Notes: generated from the letters alone by a model not told the origin. Shown: positions 26,590-37,975, counted from the stretch's first letter. The stretch: DNA of 64,000 bases from Acidobacteriota bacterium (GCA_019639155.1 JAHBSJ010000001.1:310001-374000), one strand, 5' to 3'. Numbers and translations are program-made.

Positions 26590-27701
26590 TCTTGGAACTA
26601 CATCTAATTCAAAACTTTGCACCGTCAAACCTTAACCGCAGCGACACCGGAGCGCCGAAAGACTGCACATTCGGCGGCGTCCGCCGTGCCCGCATCTCAA
26701 GCCAATGCTTCAAGCGGGCAATGCGTACTTACTTTCGTGATAAGTTCGAAAAGCCGGAAAATCTCGCCGAGCGTTCGACGCGGCTGATCGATAACATCGC
26801 CATGCGTCTCGTTGCCGACGGGAGAGATGAGGAGCAGTCACGAAAAGTAGCTCTTGAAGCACTTACCTCTATCGGCCTAAAGGCATCAAAAAAGGATGCT
26901 GCAAAAACAGAGTATTTGCTTTTCATGGGCCGGGACGAATTGGGACGTATAGCGAACACCTGCAACGACCATTTTGACGATCTTGCTAAAGACAAGCCCT
27001 CAGATGAAACGAAGAAAGCCGTCAAGAAGGCTCTGATGGATCTGATGAACGAAGGCAAGGCTGCCGATCTCGGTTTGTTCGGTAGAATGCTAGCCGATTT
27101 GCCGGAGAGGAATCGCGATGCCGCATCGCAGGTGGCTCATGCGATATCGACTCACAAGGTCGGGCTGGAGTTCGATTTCTTTACCGCCGTCGACGACCTT
27201 CGGCCTGAAGACACGGCCGGCAGCGATCATCTCGGTACGGTCGAGTTCAATTCGGCGTGTTTCTATCGCTACGCCAACGTCAACATCGACAAGCTCCGCG
27301 AGAATCTGCAAAAGGACGAGGAGCTGACCAAAGCGACCGTTGCCGCCTATATCCGAGCGGCTGTCGAAGCTCTCCCGACCGGCAAGCAGAACACGTTCGC
27401 AACGCACGAGAAGCCCTCGCTTGTTTACGCGGTTGTTCGCGATTCGGGGATGATGTCGCTGGCAAATGCGTTCGAGGCGCCGGTTTATTCACCGCAGGGC
27501 GGGCTTGTGGACAGGTCGATCGAAGCTCTCGCTGAGCACTACGGCAAGGTTACCGGCATATACGGCGATAATGCTGCATCTCGCCTCTTTATCACCACCG
27601 GCGATGCTGACAAAGCGGCCGCATTGGGCGACAACGCCGGCACTTTCGATGCCCTTCTCGACCGCACCATGTCTGCGATCTTTAACAGCAGGGAGGGTTA
27701 G
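26586..27701 (+). CDS. cas7: Cascade backbone subunit Cas7e (CasC/Cse4)
   Basis: 371 residues from a GTG start behind AGGAGGAATAGAACA. Family hallmarks: LELHLIQNFAPSNLNRSDTGAPKDCTFGGVRRARISSQCFKRAMR at the N-terminus, read in parts, and LGTVEFNSACFYRYANVN in the middle, and a GKQNTFATHEKPS loop. Six copies in the E. coli complex coat the crRNA spacer. Overlaps cse2 by 4 bp and is 2 bp from cas5. Confidence 0.96.
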   Translation: MILELHLIQNFAPSNLNRSDTGAPKDCTFGGVRRARISSQCFKRAMRTYFRDKFEKPENLAERSTRLIDNIAMRLVADGRDEEQSRKVALEALTSIGLKASKKDAAKTEYLLFMGRDELGRIANTCNDHFDDLAKDKPSDETKKAVKKALMDLMNEGKAADLGLFGRMLADLPERNRDAASQVAHAISTHKVGLEFDFFTAVDDLRPEDTAGSDHLGTVEFNSACFYRYANVNIDKLRENLQKDEELTKATVAAYIRAAVEALPTGKQNTFATHEKPSLVYAVVRDSGMMSLANAFEAPVYSPQGGLVDRSIEALAEHYGKVTGIYGDNAASRLFITTGDADKAAALGDNAGTFDALLDRTMSAIFNSREG

Positions 27702-27703
27702 CT

Positions 27704-28408
27704 ATGGCACACATACTATTCATTCGGCTTGCCGGGCCGATGCAGTCCTGGGGAACTATGTCTCGCTTTACGCGTCGCGATACCGGCAAGGAGCCATCGA
27801 AATCGGGCATCATCGGCCTGATCTGCGCCGCGATGGGCATCGACCGCGAAGACGACAGCAACACCGATCTGCAGAAACTCGCACAGGCGGCATTGGGCAT
27901 TCGCGTCCTTCGTCAAGGCGATATGCAAAGCGACTACCACACCGCAAGCAAGATCGCCAAGGCGGAAAAGGGCGTCAAGGACACCGAGCTTTCTACGCGG
28001 TTCTTCCTTTCGGATGCTGATTTCATCGCGGCATTGGAATCTGACGACCGCGGCCTGCTCGAACGCGTTCACGATGCCCTGAAGCATCCGGTCTGGCAAC
28101 TTTTCCTCGGCCGAAAAGCATTCATGCCTTCGCTGCCGATCCACGTAGCCGACGACGCGGCGATCATCGAAACCAAGTCCGGGCTGAAAAGTGAGCTCGA
28201 AAACAGCGAACTGCTGTCACGGCTCGGCATCATCTACGACGCGAGGCGCCACGACAACCCGCAGCGGCTGGTGATCGAGGACCCGAACGGCAGCGAAGTG
28301 CGCAATGACGTACCGCTGTCATTCGCCGATCGTCGATTCACGGTCCGCCGAGTTGCCACGTCGTTCGTTGGTAATCAAGGAGGTGAAAATAATGGAACTC
28401 TATCTTAG
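27704..28408 (+). CDS. cas5: Cascade subunit Cas5e (CasD)
   Basis: 234 residues. Conserved opening HILFIRLAGPMQSWGTMSRF, then TRRDTGKEPSKSGIIGLICAAMGIDR, and LGRKAFMPSLPI in the middle. Cas5e caps the 5' handle of the crRNA. A RAMP protein without its own nuclease role in I-E systems. Its end overlaps the start of cas6e by 17 bp, and the SD of cas6e lies inside it. Confidence 0.96.
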   Translation: MAHILFIRLAGPMQSWGTMSRFTRRDTGKEPSKSGIIGLICAAMGIDREDDSNTDLQKLAQAALGIRVLRQGDMQSDYHTASKIAKAEKGVKDTELSTRFFLSDADFIAALESDDRGLLERVHDALKHPVWQLFLGRKAFMPSLPIHVADDAAIIETKSGLKSELENSELLSRLGIIYDARRHDNPQRLVIEDPNGSEVRNDVPLSFADRRFTVRRVATSFVGNQGGENNGTLS

Positions 28409-29102
28409 CCGTCTCTTTTTGGATCATCGTTCGCGGGCCGTAATGAAAGATGTTGCCGATCCGCGGATGCTACACAAAACGATATCTCGATGCTTTCCGA
28501 TGGCAGATGCCCATGAGAAGCAGTCTGCCTCGGAGCGTGAGACGCCGCGAAGTACGTTCAACATACTTCACCGGCTCGAACGTCGTCCCGATGGTTTTGT
28601 GCTTTACGTTCAATCCACAGGAAAGCCCAATTGGTCGCTGCTGACGCCGGGCTATGCAAACCGCATCGACGAAAAGTCTATCGACAGGCTTTATTTGGAG
28701 ATACGCAATGGCTCACGGCTGCTTTTCCGGCTCGCGGCTAATCCGACGAAACGGGTCGGAAAAAGCGATGAAGGCAATGCGAAATTCCGGGATGAGAAAC
28801 GCCGCCGTATCGACATCCGCGATGAAGAAGGCCGCCTCCGCTGGCTTGAACGCAAGGGTATTGAATGCGGGTTTGCGCTTTCCCATGTCACTGCTCGCAA
28901 TGAGGTCCGGGCGGTCGATACCGTGCCAAGGCCATCAGTGCGATTCGGGCACGACAAGGGGCGCGTTACGCTCGGCTCGGCTGTTTTTGATGGCGTTCTC
29001 GAGGTTGTAGATGCTGCCGCGTTTCGAGATGCACTGGCAAAAGGGATCGGCACGGGCAAAGCTTACGGCTTCGGCCTGATGTCCGTAGCTCCTGCACGTT
29101 AG
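28392..29102 (+). CDS. cas6e: CRISPR RNA endonuclease Cas6e (CasE)
   Basis: 236 residues from the ATG at 28392, chosen because AGGAGGTGA ends 5 bases upstream; an earlier in-frame ATG at 28305 lies inside cas5. Conserved start MELYLSRLFLDHRSRAVMKDVADP and MLHKTISRCFP with the His that in Cas6e acts in cleavage; C-terminal glycine-rich loop GIGTGKAYGFGLMSV binds the repeat hairpin. It cuts the precursor at the repeat stem. The array repeat has such a stem. Confidence 0.96.
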   Translation: MELYLSRLFLDHRSRAVMKDVADPRMLHKTISRCFPMADAHEKQSASERETPRSTFNILHRLERRPDGFVLYVQSTGKPNWSLLTPGYANRIDEKSIDRLYLEIRNGSRLLFRLAANPTKRVGKSDEGNAKFRDEKRRRIDIRDEEGRLRWLERKGIECGFALSHVTARNEVRAVDTVPRPSVRFGHDKGRVTLGSAVFDGVLEVVDAAAFRDALAKGIGTGKAYGFGLMSVAPAR

Positions 29103-29138
29103 TGCATTTGTCGCAGACGCCTCTGAGCGTCGCATATT

Positions 29139-29168
29139 GGCGGGTCAAGATGGCCCGCCTATTTTTAT
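29139..29168 (+). terminator. Terminator-like hairpin between cas6e and cas1
   Basis: GGCGGG (29139-29144) and CCCGCC (29154-29159) form a 6-bp stem with a 9-base loop, followed by TATTTTTAT. It lies in the 75-bp gap between interference genes and adaptation genes, the largest gap in the operon. It may lower cas1-cas2 expression. Stem is short, so partial termination is more likely than complete. Confidence 0.55.
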
Positions 29169-29177
29169 CGAGGAAAT

Positions 29178-30146
29178 ATGAAATTGAAAGACCTTGCAAC
29201 TCTGCCCAAAGTCCGAGATAGCTACAGCTATCTTTACGTCGAACATTGCCGTATTGAGCAGGATGCCAAATCGATCGCTTTCTATGATCTTGACGGAAAG
29301 ACAAGCGTTCCTGCGGCCAATCTTTCGCTTTTGATCATCGGCCCCGGAGCTGCCATCACGCACGAGGCGGTTAAATCGCTCGCCGACAACGGCTGTCTGA
29401 TAATGTGGTCGGGCGAAGGAGCGGTTCGGTTTTACGCAATGGGATTGGGCGAGACTCGCGGCAGCCGGCGTCTGCTGCGTCAGGCATATCTAAGTTCGCT
29501 GCCGACGCTTAGGCTTCGCGTCGTTAGACGGATGTACGAGATGCGATTTGCCGAAGAGCTCTCCTTGGATCTCACGCTTGAACAGATACGCGGGCGCGAA
29601 GGCGTCCGAGTCCGCACCGCGTATTCCCGGGCATCGGCCGAAACAGGCGTGCCCTGGAATGGACGCTCATACAAAAAAGATTCCTGGTTCGATGCCGATC
29701 CGGTCAATCGAGCACTTTCGGCGGCAAATAGTTGTCTATACGGGATTTGCCATGCGGCGATAGTTTCCGCCGGATATTCGCCGGCTCTCGGCTTTATCCA
29801 TACCGGCCGCATGCTCTCTTTCGTCTACGACATCGCTGACCTCTACAAAGCCGACATCACGATCCCGCTGGCCTTCCAGATCGTCCGTGAGTCCGAGGAC
29901 AACCTAGAACGGCGCGTTCGCCATCAATTGCGAGATATGTTCAACGAAACACGATTACTCTCACATATCATCCCTGATATTGAGCATGCACTTGATATCA
30001 GCACCGACGATGCCGAGGTCGCATTCGACCTGGAAGATTTCGCCTTAGGCGGCCTTTGGGATGGCGGCGACCGCTCCGTCCCGGGCGGAGTGAACTATGC
30101 CGATGAGACTGAAGAGAACGCAAATAGGGAGGGCGAAGGATCATGA
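29178..30146 (+). CDS. cas1: CRISPR integrase Cas1 (type I-E)
   Basis: 322 residues. Hallmarks: SLLIIGPGAAITHEAVKSLADNGCLIMWSGEGAVRFYA, read in parts, in the beta domain, then metal-binding residues in the helical domain: E in ANSCLYGICHAAI region, H in LGFIHTGRMLSFVYDIADLYK and D in the same stretch. Cas1 with Cas2 inserts new spacers next to the leader. SD GAGGAAAT precedes the ATG; the stop overlaps the start of cas2 (ATGA). Confidence 0.97.
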   Translation: MKLKDLATLPKVRDSYSYLYVEHCRIEQDAKSIAFYDLDGKTSVPAANLSLLIIGPGAAITHEAVKSLADNGCLIMWSGEGAVRFYAMGLGETRGSRRLLRQAYLSSLPTLRLRVVRRMYEMRFAEELSLDLTLEQIRGREGVRVRTAYSRASAETGVPWNGRSYKKDSWFDADPVNRALSAANSCLYGICHAAIVSAGYSPALGFIHTGRMLSFVYDIADLYKADITIPLAFQIVRESEDNLERRVRHQLRDMFNETRLLSHIIPDIEHALDISTDDAEVAFDLEDFALGGLWDGGDRSVPGGVNYADETEENANREGEGS

Positions 30147-30439
30147 TAGTTCTACTGCTCGAAAAGGTACCGCCTTCCCTTCGCGGCGAGATCACCCGCT
30201 GGATGATCGAACTAAGATCAGGTGTTTTCGCCGGCCATCTGTCCGCATTGGTCCGCGATAAGCTGTGGGACCATATCTGCAGCCGAACCCGCGGTGGCGG
30301 AGCTATGATGCTCTACAACGCTGCAAACGAACAGGGCTACAACATCCGTACCCATGGCGAAACTTCCAGAAAGATCCGCTCCTTCGACGGTCTGCTGCTC
30401 GCTACTGTACCCCAAAAGGAAAAAAACGCCCCTACCTGA
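30143..30439 (+). CDS. cas2: CRISPR adaptation protein Cas2e
   Basis: 98 residues. I-E type Cas2: MIVLLLEKVPPSLRGEITRWM, GVFAGHLSALVRDKLWDHI, and GYNIRTHGETSRKIRSFDGL. It forms the dimer that bridges Cas1 dimers in spacer capture. Starts 4 bp before the end of cas1. The array leader begins just after its stop. Confidence 0.96.
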   Translation: MIVLLLEKVPPSLRGEITRWMIELRSGVFAGHLSALVRDKLWDHICSRTRGGGAMMLYNAANEQGYNIRTHGETSRKIRSFDGLLLATVPQKEKNAPT

Positions 30440-30505
30440 TCTAAGGCGACATTGTGTACGACACTTAGCTTGAAAAAATATGCTGAAACATAGTATTTTC
30501 CATGT
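30440..30505 (+). promoter_or_regulatory. CRISPR leader
   Basis: 66-bp AT-rich stretch between the cas2 stop and the first repeat. A weak promoter is possible: TTGAAA at 30470-30475 and TAGTAT at 30491-30496 (spacing 15, shorter than ideal). The degenerate repeat sits at the far end of the array, which agrees with the leader being here and transcription running on the + strand. Array growth is expected at 30506. Confidence 0.7.
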
Positions 30506-33500
30506 AATGTCTCCACGCACGTGGAGATGAACCGTCAACGCCAAGCTGCCGACCCGCCCGCTCTTGAATGTCTCCACGCACGTGGAGATGAACCTTCGTT
30601 GAGCGGCATCCTGAGCACGCTGAAGCAAATGTCTCCACGCACGTGGAGATGAACCGGTTGACTATGATGCGACGGCAGATAATACGCGAATGTCTCCACG
30701 CACGTGGAGATGAACCTCCAGCCATAATCGTCGTTAGCAAGGCAAATTAAATGTCTCCACGCACGTGGAGATGAACCTTCCGCTACTTCCAAGCCCTCGC
30801 CCCGCTATGAATGTCTCCACGCACGTGGAGATGAACCTAGAGCCATATCAACCAGCGGACCACCGTTACAAATGTCTCCACGCACGTGGAGATGAACCGA
30901 CAACTCCGTTGAGGATCGGTTTTCGACGGGCAATGTCTCCACGCACGTGGAGATGAACCTGCGGCCGCCCGTTTGGAGTTGAGTTTCGGAGAATGTCTCC
31001 ACGCACGTGGAGATGAACCGTCCGAAGGCTGGGTAACAAAGAACGGCTCGAAAATGTCTCCACGCACGTGGAGATGAACCGTGATCCACGCTAAGCGCCG
31101 TCACGGTGTTGTTAATGTCTCCACGCACGTGGAGATGAACCGGATATATCCCGCGAATGGAGTTTTTCCCGATCAATGTCTCCACGCACGTGGAGATGAA
31201 CCGTATGACAAGGAAGCCGACATCTACCGCCCGTAAATGTCTCCACGCACGTGGAGATGAACCGGCGCGTATCTATGATCTTAGCGAAGAGATCAAAATG
31301 TCTCCACGCACGTGGAGATGAACCGCTCGGCATTGAGTTTGACGGCGACGAGGTGCCAATGTCTCCACGCACGTGGAGATGAACCGTCTGTCGCCGGGCT
31401 GCCCGTAGGGACACTTGCAATGTCTCCACGCACGTGGAGATGAACCTTGCGCGAGGAAGTTAAGAAAGCGTCAGGGCACAATGTCTCCACGCACGTGGAG
31501 ATGAACCTCGTTCCAGCTCGAACGCCCGTGCGGCGAAGGGAATGTCTCCACGCACGTGGAGATGAACCTCCGTATGCCTCGGAGCACCGGAGCAGCGTCG
31601 AAATGTCTCCACGCACGTGGAGATGAACCGCTCACCAGGGCTGACCTCGCCGGTGCGTCAGAAATGTCTCCACGCACGTGGAGATGAACCGACCACGCTG
31701 ACCGTTTCGCGAAAGAGCGACTTAATGTCTCCACGCACGTGGAGATGAACCTTCGGGGCTGGAGATTTTCAAAGCAGAGTATCAAATGTCTCCACGCACG
31801 TGGAGATGAACCTTCTCATGCAGAAATCTCTGAATGTCGTTGAACAATGTCTCCACGCACGTGGAGATGAACCGTCAGGTCGAGCGTTCGATCTCACGGC
31901 TCAATGAATGTCTCCACGCACGTGGAGATGAACCGCCTCCGACCGTATCGGCAATGGAAGCCATTGCAATGTCTCCACGCACGTGGAGATGAACCGACAT
32001 CGCGACCGTTGCGCCGGGCGGCTCGTTCAATGTCTCCACGCACGTGGAGATGAACCGGGCAACTCGAAGATGCGTTAGTTGACTTTTGGAATGTCTCCAC
32101 GCACGTGGAGATGAACCTTTGACGGCATCGGCAACGGGTGTGGCGGGTGAAATGTCTCCACGCACGTGGAGATGAACCTATCCCGGAAGACGAGCGTGAC
32201 GCGGTGATCACAATGTCTCCACGCACGTGGAGATGAACCTAGGGTTGCTGACGTAATCCGCTCTCTCAAAATAATGTCTCCACGCACGTGGAGATGAACC
32301 GCGACGTGGGTCGGGCAAAACCCAAAGGTGCGGAATGTCTCCACGCACGTGGAGATGAACCTGCCTATCCCGAAGGACCAGCAGATCATCGACGAATGTC
32401 TCCACGCACGTGGAGATGAACCTCGCCGATCTGGCTGTCGATCGCGAACGCCTCGAATGTCTCCACGCACGTGGAGATGAACCGCCGAGCTCGGCCTTAC
32501 TAAAGCTGATTACGATAATGTCTCCACGCACGTGGAGATGAACCGTTGTTCGGTTAATTGTTCGAAGAATCCGTAATAATGTCTCCACGCACGTGGAGAT
32601 GAACCGGCGATCCTTGTTGTCGAGGCGGTCGGTTTCACAATGTCTCCACGCACGTGGAGATGAACCTCGCGAAACACGCCGGCGACGATCGGCATCAGAA
32701 ATGTCTCCACGCACGTGGAGATGAACCGGAACTTGGCTGGACACCGGAAGCGGTGATGGCAATGTCTCCACGCACGTGGAGATGAACCGTAATCCTATAA
32801 TACTTGGCGAGAGAATTTACAAATGTCTCCACGCACGTGGAGATGAACCGCGAACGCAGATTTACCCGCGCCCGATCTTGCTAATGTCTCCACGCACGTG
32901 GAGATGAACCGTAAATGAGCAACTGGCGGTGAGCCTGGCGGGCAATGTCTCCACGCACGTGGAGATGAACCGAAAGGCAAGACGATAGATAAGATGTGGC
33001 AAGCAATGTCTCCACGCACGTGGAGATGAACCGCAAAAGATAACCGACCTCGTTCCCGATGACGCAATGTCTCCACGCACGTGGAGATGAACCTGCTTTC
33101 GCCTTGCACTTGCCCTCGGTTATCTGAATGTCTCCACGCACGTGGAGATGAACCTGATACGCAATCGAGCAGGGCAGCCGATACAGCAATGTCTCCACGC
33201 ACGTGGAGATGAACCTGGCGACATTGGTCGGGACGTGGATGGAGCGATAATGTCTCCACGCACGTGGAGATGAACCGCCGATATACTCACCGCCGCGATT
33301 CACTCCGCCAATGTCTCCACGCACGTGGAGATGAACCTACAGTCACGGTGCTGCATACGGACGGGACGACAATGTCTCCACGCACGTGGAGATGAACCTC
33401 GACGCCACGAATCGCCGTCATTTGCACAGCTAATGTCTCCACGCACGTGGAGATGAACCGCAATCGCCGCGTTAAAAGTTAATTACCGGGAAAATGTCTC

Positions 33501-36500
33501 CACGCACGTGGAGATGAACCTTCAGGGGAGAACTTCGAACGCAGTGACAAGACAATGTCTCCACGCACGTGGAGATGAACCGTCTTGGACAAAGGCAATC
33601 TACTTTCTGACAAAAATGTCTCCACGCACGTGGAGATGAACCGCCTTTCTGCAACTCTTTCTGCATCGCCGTTCGAATGTCTCCACGCACGTGGAGATGA
33701 ACCGATCGACCCCAAGCAATGGCGTCGGCTGCTTATAATGTCTCCACGCACGTGGAGATGAACCTACACCTGCGGTAACGCACACTGTATGCCCCAAAAT
33801 GTCTCCACGCACGTGGAGATGAACCTACGCAGAGCGAGCGTTTTACGCCATTGAGCGAATGTCTCCACGCACGTGGAGATGAACCTATATCGGCGGCATC
33901 GCGTCTATGTCGCGTGAGAATGTCTCCACGCACGTGGAGATGAACCTGGAACTGATTGATTGCTTCCGCCCTGTCGATCAATGTCTCCACGCACGTGGAG
34001 ATGAACCGGTCACGGCGTATGAGCGTCCGGCTGAATCGTTAATGTCTCCACGCACGTGGAGATGAACCGCAATCTACCGATCCGCACGGCAAAGACCATT
34101 TAATGTCTCCACGCACGTGGAGATGAACCGTCGAACCACTCGCCGAAAAGGTACCGGGCCGAAATGTCTCCACGCACGTGGAGATGAACCTAATACAGTG
34201 CTTGATACGAGTATCAGCGTTCAAATGTCTCCACGCACGTGGAGATGAACCTCGTGCGGATTCGGGATAGCCCGGGCCGACGAAAATGTCTCCACGCACG
34301 TGGAGATGAACCGAGATCGAGATCCGATACACCGACGGCGACTGGAATGTCTCCACGCACGTGGAGATGAACCTGTTGAACTCATCAGTCTCGCGACGCC
34401 TCGAATAATGTCTCCACGCACGTGGAGATGAACCTATACTATGGAGCGTTTAGTGGCAAGGCTAGAAAATGTCTCCACGCACGTGGAGATGAACCGCTGG
34501 CTCAGAAGTTAGAGGAAGGGTATTAGTAAATGTCTCCACGCACGTGGAGATGAACCTTCTCACCATACCGACTCGTCATTTCAAATCCAATGTCTCCACG
34601 CACGTGGAGATGAACCGTTAATGCCGGATGCAGTGCAGGTATCCGGGAAAATGTCTCCACGCACGTGGAGATGAACCTCCAGCGAACTTCGGATATAGTG
34701 ATGCGTGACGAATGTCTCCACGCACGTGGAGATGAACCGAAGGGAGTGGCCTGGCAAAAGTACGCGTATAAAATGTCTCCACGCACGTGGAGATGAACCG
34801 CCCGATTCATGATATTAGCCCCTTGATACAGAAATGTCTCCACGCACGTGGAGATGAACCGATGCTGCAGTACGGCGGCATGGGTGCTCAGTAAATGTCT
34901 CCACGCACGTGGAGATGAACCGGTATGCCAAAGAACAAGATCGAAGATCTCAGAAATGTCTCCACGCACGTGGAGATGAACCTGCAAGGTTACTAAATTA
35001 GTCGCACTTTGTCAAAATGTCTCCACGCACGTGGAGATGAACCGGCGATAGCGTAAGAGATGGGGTGATACATAACAATGTCTCCACGCACGTGGAGATG
35101 AACCTTATGGCAGTGAAACAGATCACTTCACGGATACAATGTCTCCACGCACGTGGAGATGAACCTCCATCAAACGCGCCAACGACAGGTTCCCTGTCAA
35201 TGTCTCCACGCACGTGGAGATGAACCTCCTCAAGGTGACTCGATGGAATCGCATGTTCGAATGTCTCCACGCACGTGGAGATGAACCTCGTCAATGCGAA
35301 ATTCCACGACATCGCCGTCAATGTCTCCACGCACGTGGAGATGAACCTTAGGTGTTGGCGGGTTAGACGCTACCGCAGACAATGTCTCCACGCACGTGGA
35401 GATGAACCTACGGCATGCGTGTAATGGCGTTTCGCCGCGACAATGTCTCCACGCACGTGGAGATGAACCTTTCCTTGATGTCATCGCCGCGATCTCCCCG
35501 CCAATGTCTCCACGCACGTGGAGATGAACCGTCAACGCCGTAGAAGTCAGGCTCGATATTCTCAATGTCTCCACGCACGTGGAGATGAACCGCATCTGTG
35601 GAATCACGGCTTCGGACAGCCGCCAATGTCTCCACGCACGTGGAGATGAACCGGCCGCGTTTGGTCTTTACATCGTCATCCATTTCAATGTCTCCACGCA
35701 CGTGGAGATGAACCGGTCCCGGCGGAGACCGAGGTGTTCGTCAAAAAAATGTCTCCACGCACGTGGAGATGAACCTTGGGGAGTCCAGATTAAACAACGA
35801 CAAGCTCAAATGTCTCCACGCACGTGGAGATGAACCGTCCGTCATTGCTCGCCTCAAGACGGCAATAAGAATGTCTCCACGCACGTGGAGATGAACCTCG
35901 CACAGAATCCCGGCAGGTTATGGCGTGGCAATGTCTCCACGCACGTGGAGATGAACCTTACGATAGTTGCCGGTCGAGGTGGGAATATAAAATGTCTCCA
36001 CGCACGTGGAGATGAACCGTATGTTCGCGATACTTGTTGCTCGATACTGATAATGTCTCCACGCACGTGGAGATGAACCTGCAAAGAACCGGGCCGCGTT
36101 TTGTGCACTTTTAATGTCTCCACGCACGTGGAGATGAACCGTTTGAATTTGTCGGGATTTGTTTTCAAAATGCAATGTCTCCACGCACGTGGAGATGAAC
36201 CGGCGGACTTTCCGCGGTATGCCCGGCAGCTTGAAATGTCTCCACGCACGTGGAGATGAACCGTGTTCGAGGTTTTTGCAGCGATGTAGCCGCTGAATGT
36301 CTCCACGCACGTGGAGATGAACCGTGTTCGAGGTTTTTGCAGCGATGTAGCCGCTGAATGTCTCCACGCACGTGGAGATGAACCTATCGTCCAACTTCGT
36401 TTCATAATCGTTCCTTAAATGTCTCCACGCACGTGGAGATGAACCTTTGCAGAAAAACAGGTCGTCGGCCAAGCGATCAATGTCTCCACGCACGTGGAGA

Positions 36501-36811
36501 TGAACCTGCGTCAATGAGTGCGAAGATAGCTCGAAGCCGAATGTCTCCACGCACGTGGAGATGAACCGACCCGGCCTGCTCCAAATACGAGAACTGATGC
36601 AATGTCTCCACGCACGTGGAGATGAACCGTAACAGACATTGACAACATCGAACCCGAAGCCAATGTCTCCACGCACGTGGAGATGAACCGACCGGGCACC
36701 GATGAGCCCGTGAACCGCGTGAAATGTCTCCATGCACGTGGAGATGAACCGAAGCCGTCCATGCGGAGCTCTGAACTTCGGAAAATGTCTCCACGCACGT
36801 TGAGACGGATC
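30506..36811 (+). CRISPR. Type I-E CRISPR array, about 104 repeats and 103 spacers
   Basis: The 28-bp repeat starts AATGTCTCCACG, continues CACGTGGAGA and ends TGAACC; TCTCCACG/CGTGGAGA form the hairpin cut by Cas6e. Period is 61 bp, with some 60-bp units (for example the spacers before 30810 and 30992). Every spacer read begins with G or T, so the unit may be viewed as 29+32 like E. coli I-E. Count is by hand: 103 spacers, consistent with the total length. Spacers at 36263-36295 and 36324-36356 are identical. The repeat at 36724 has one change (CCATGCACG) and the last, 36784-36811, is degenerate in its 3' half. Confidence 0.99.
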
Positions 36812-36904
36812 TTTAACAGAACTATCGCTGCAAGGTTCCGGTACAACCGGCATGGGATTGCGTCAATACGATCTCATGTCGATAGCCGATCTTCCGAGCC
36901 CAAC

Positions 36905-37948
36905 CTACTCGGCAATATTCGCCTGATTTGATCCGTCGGTGGCGATGTTGACCTGTTTGGCGTTGTTTATGGTGACGGGGCTATAGCGTCTGTGGTCTCG
37001 GAGTGCCCGCAGTGTCCGGATGTATATTCGGTGCCATTTGTCAGCCATCTGGGTCGCCTGCTCCAGAGCCTCCTTTTCAGAAACATACTGCGGAAACCAG
37101 TCTCCTTCATCCCAGCTTTTCCCCTCTGGCGGATCGGCAATTCTGGATTTCCATTTCCTGTATTCGGGGTGTTCCAATCGAGGCGGCGTTTCTGCCCTCA
37201 AGACCGACTGTTCAACCCAGTACTGCCATTTAAAGAACGCCTGGACAAGCATATCGATTAGGCTCAATTCAATGCCGCTTTTTGGTTTCGATTCGTCCAA
37301 CATTGATTCTCTGATGCCGAGATACTCAGCGATCTTCCAGGCGTTCTTTAGCTGAGCCGTTGGAAACATCGCATTAGCGGCGAAGTGGCCGCTTTCAAAT
37401 TCTTTCCGGCCCTCGGCTTTGATCATTTCCCACACCCGCTCAGCCGCACGCGGGGCGACGTCCCACAGCTTTGCGAGGTCATAGAAGCATGTGCCCTCAG
37501 CAGGCAGTTGAACCAAGAGTCTGAATTGAGCCTTCGCCTCCTCGGCGTTTTCACACTTCTTGAATGCGACCCTTCGAGCCTCTTCGAAATCCAGCGAGCC
37601 GCCGCTCTCGGACATAAAGAACGTCATCCGAGTCTTCACGGACTCTGTCAACTGCCGTATCAATGAGCTGTATCCGACCGACGCCTCCAGCGACTCTGTA
37701 AAGATCTCCGTCTTTGAGTCTTTGGGAATGAAATCAGCTTCGTCGACCGCATCGAATAGTTCGTCAACGGTCTCTACGGATTTTTCCGTTTCCCGAGCCA
37801 TCGCCAGCCCGAGAGATCTTTGAGTGCTTAGCGGCATGTTAGCCATATATTGCGGATCGATCTCTTCGTCAAGATCTATGAAAATATCATTAGGCGGTAT
37901 ATCTAATTGCTCTGAGGTCCTTTCTAACTCTTTCGTCGGTTTTTTCAT
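36905..37948 (-). CDS. Hypothetical mobile-element protein
   Basis: 347 residues from the ATG at 37948, chosen because GGGAGA lies 6 bases before it; an in-frame ATG at 37966 overlaps that SD. Acidic, helical, no signal peptide. Features: ENAEEAKAQFRLLVQLPAEGT, DLAKLWDVAPRAAERVWEMI that may be a winged-helix-like segment, and a C-terminal SPVTINNAKQVNIATDGSNQ repeat-like tail of a type seen in phage and element proteins. No function assigned. Last gene of the minus-strand element operon and adjacent to the distal end of the CRISPR array. Confidence 0.6.
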   Translation of the reverse strand: MKKPTKELERTSEQLDIPPNDIFIDLDEEIDPQYMANMPLSTQRSLGLAMARETEKSVETVDELFDAVDEADFIPKDSKTEIFTESLEASVGYSSLIRQLTESVKTRMTFFMSESGGSLDFEEARRVAFKKCENAEEAKAQFRLLVQLPAEGTCFYDLAKLWDVAPRAAERVWEMIKAEGRKEFESGHFAANAMFPTAQLKNAWKIAEYLGIRESMLDESKPKSGIELSLIDMLVQAFFKWQYWVEQSVLRAETPPRLEHPEYRKWKSRIADPPEGKSWDEGDWFPQYVSEKEALEQATQMADKWHRIYIRTLRALRDHRRYSPVTINNAKQVNIATDGSNQANIAE

Positions 37949-37975
37949 GTCTTTTCTCCCTGTCATTCTTGAATA

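Noticed and set aside
30465-36853. Many overlapping reading frames with repeated HLHVRGD, SSPRAWRH and STCVET peptides across the array
   Set aside because: These are translations of the CRISPR repeat in different frames and not genes.
36812-36904. Possible left attachment site (CTTCCGAGCCCAAC against CCTGCGGAGCCAAT)
   Set aside because: Similarity is short and interrupted; no T-arm or anticodon sequence accompanies it.
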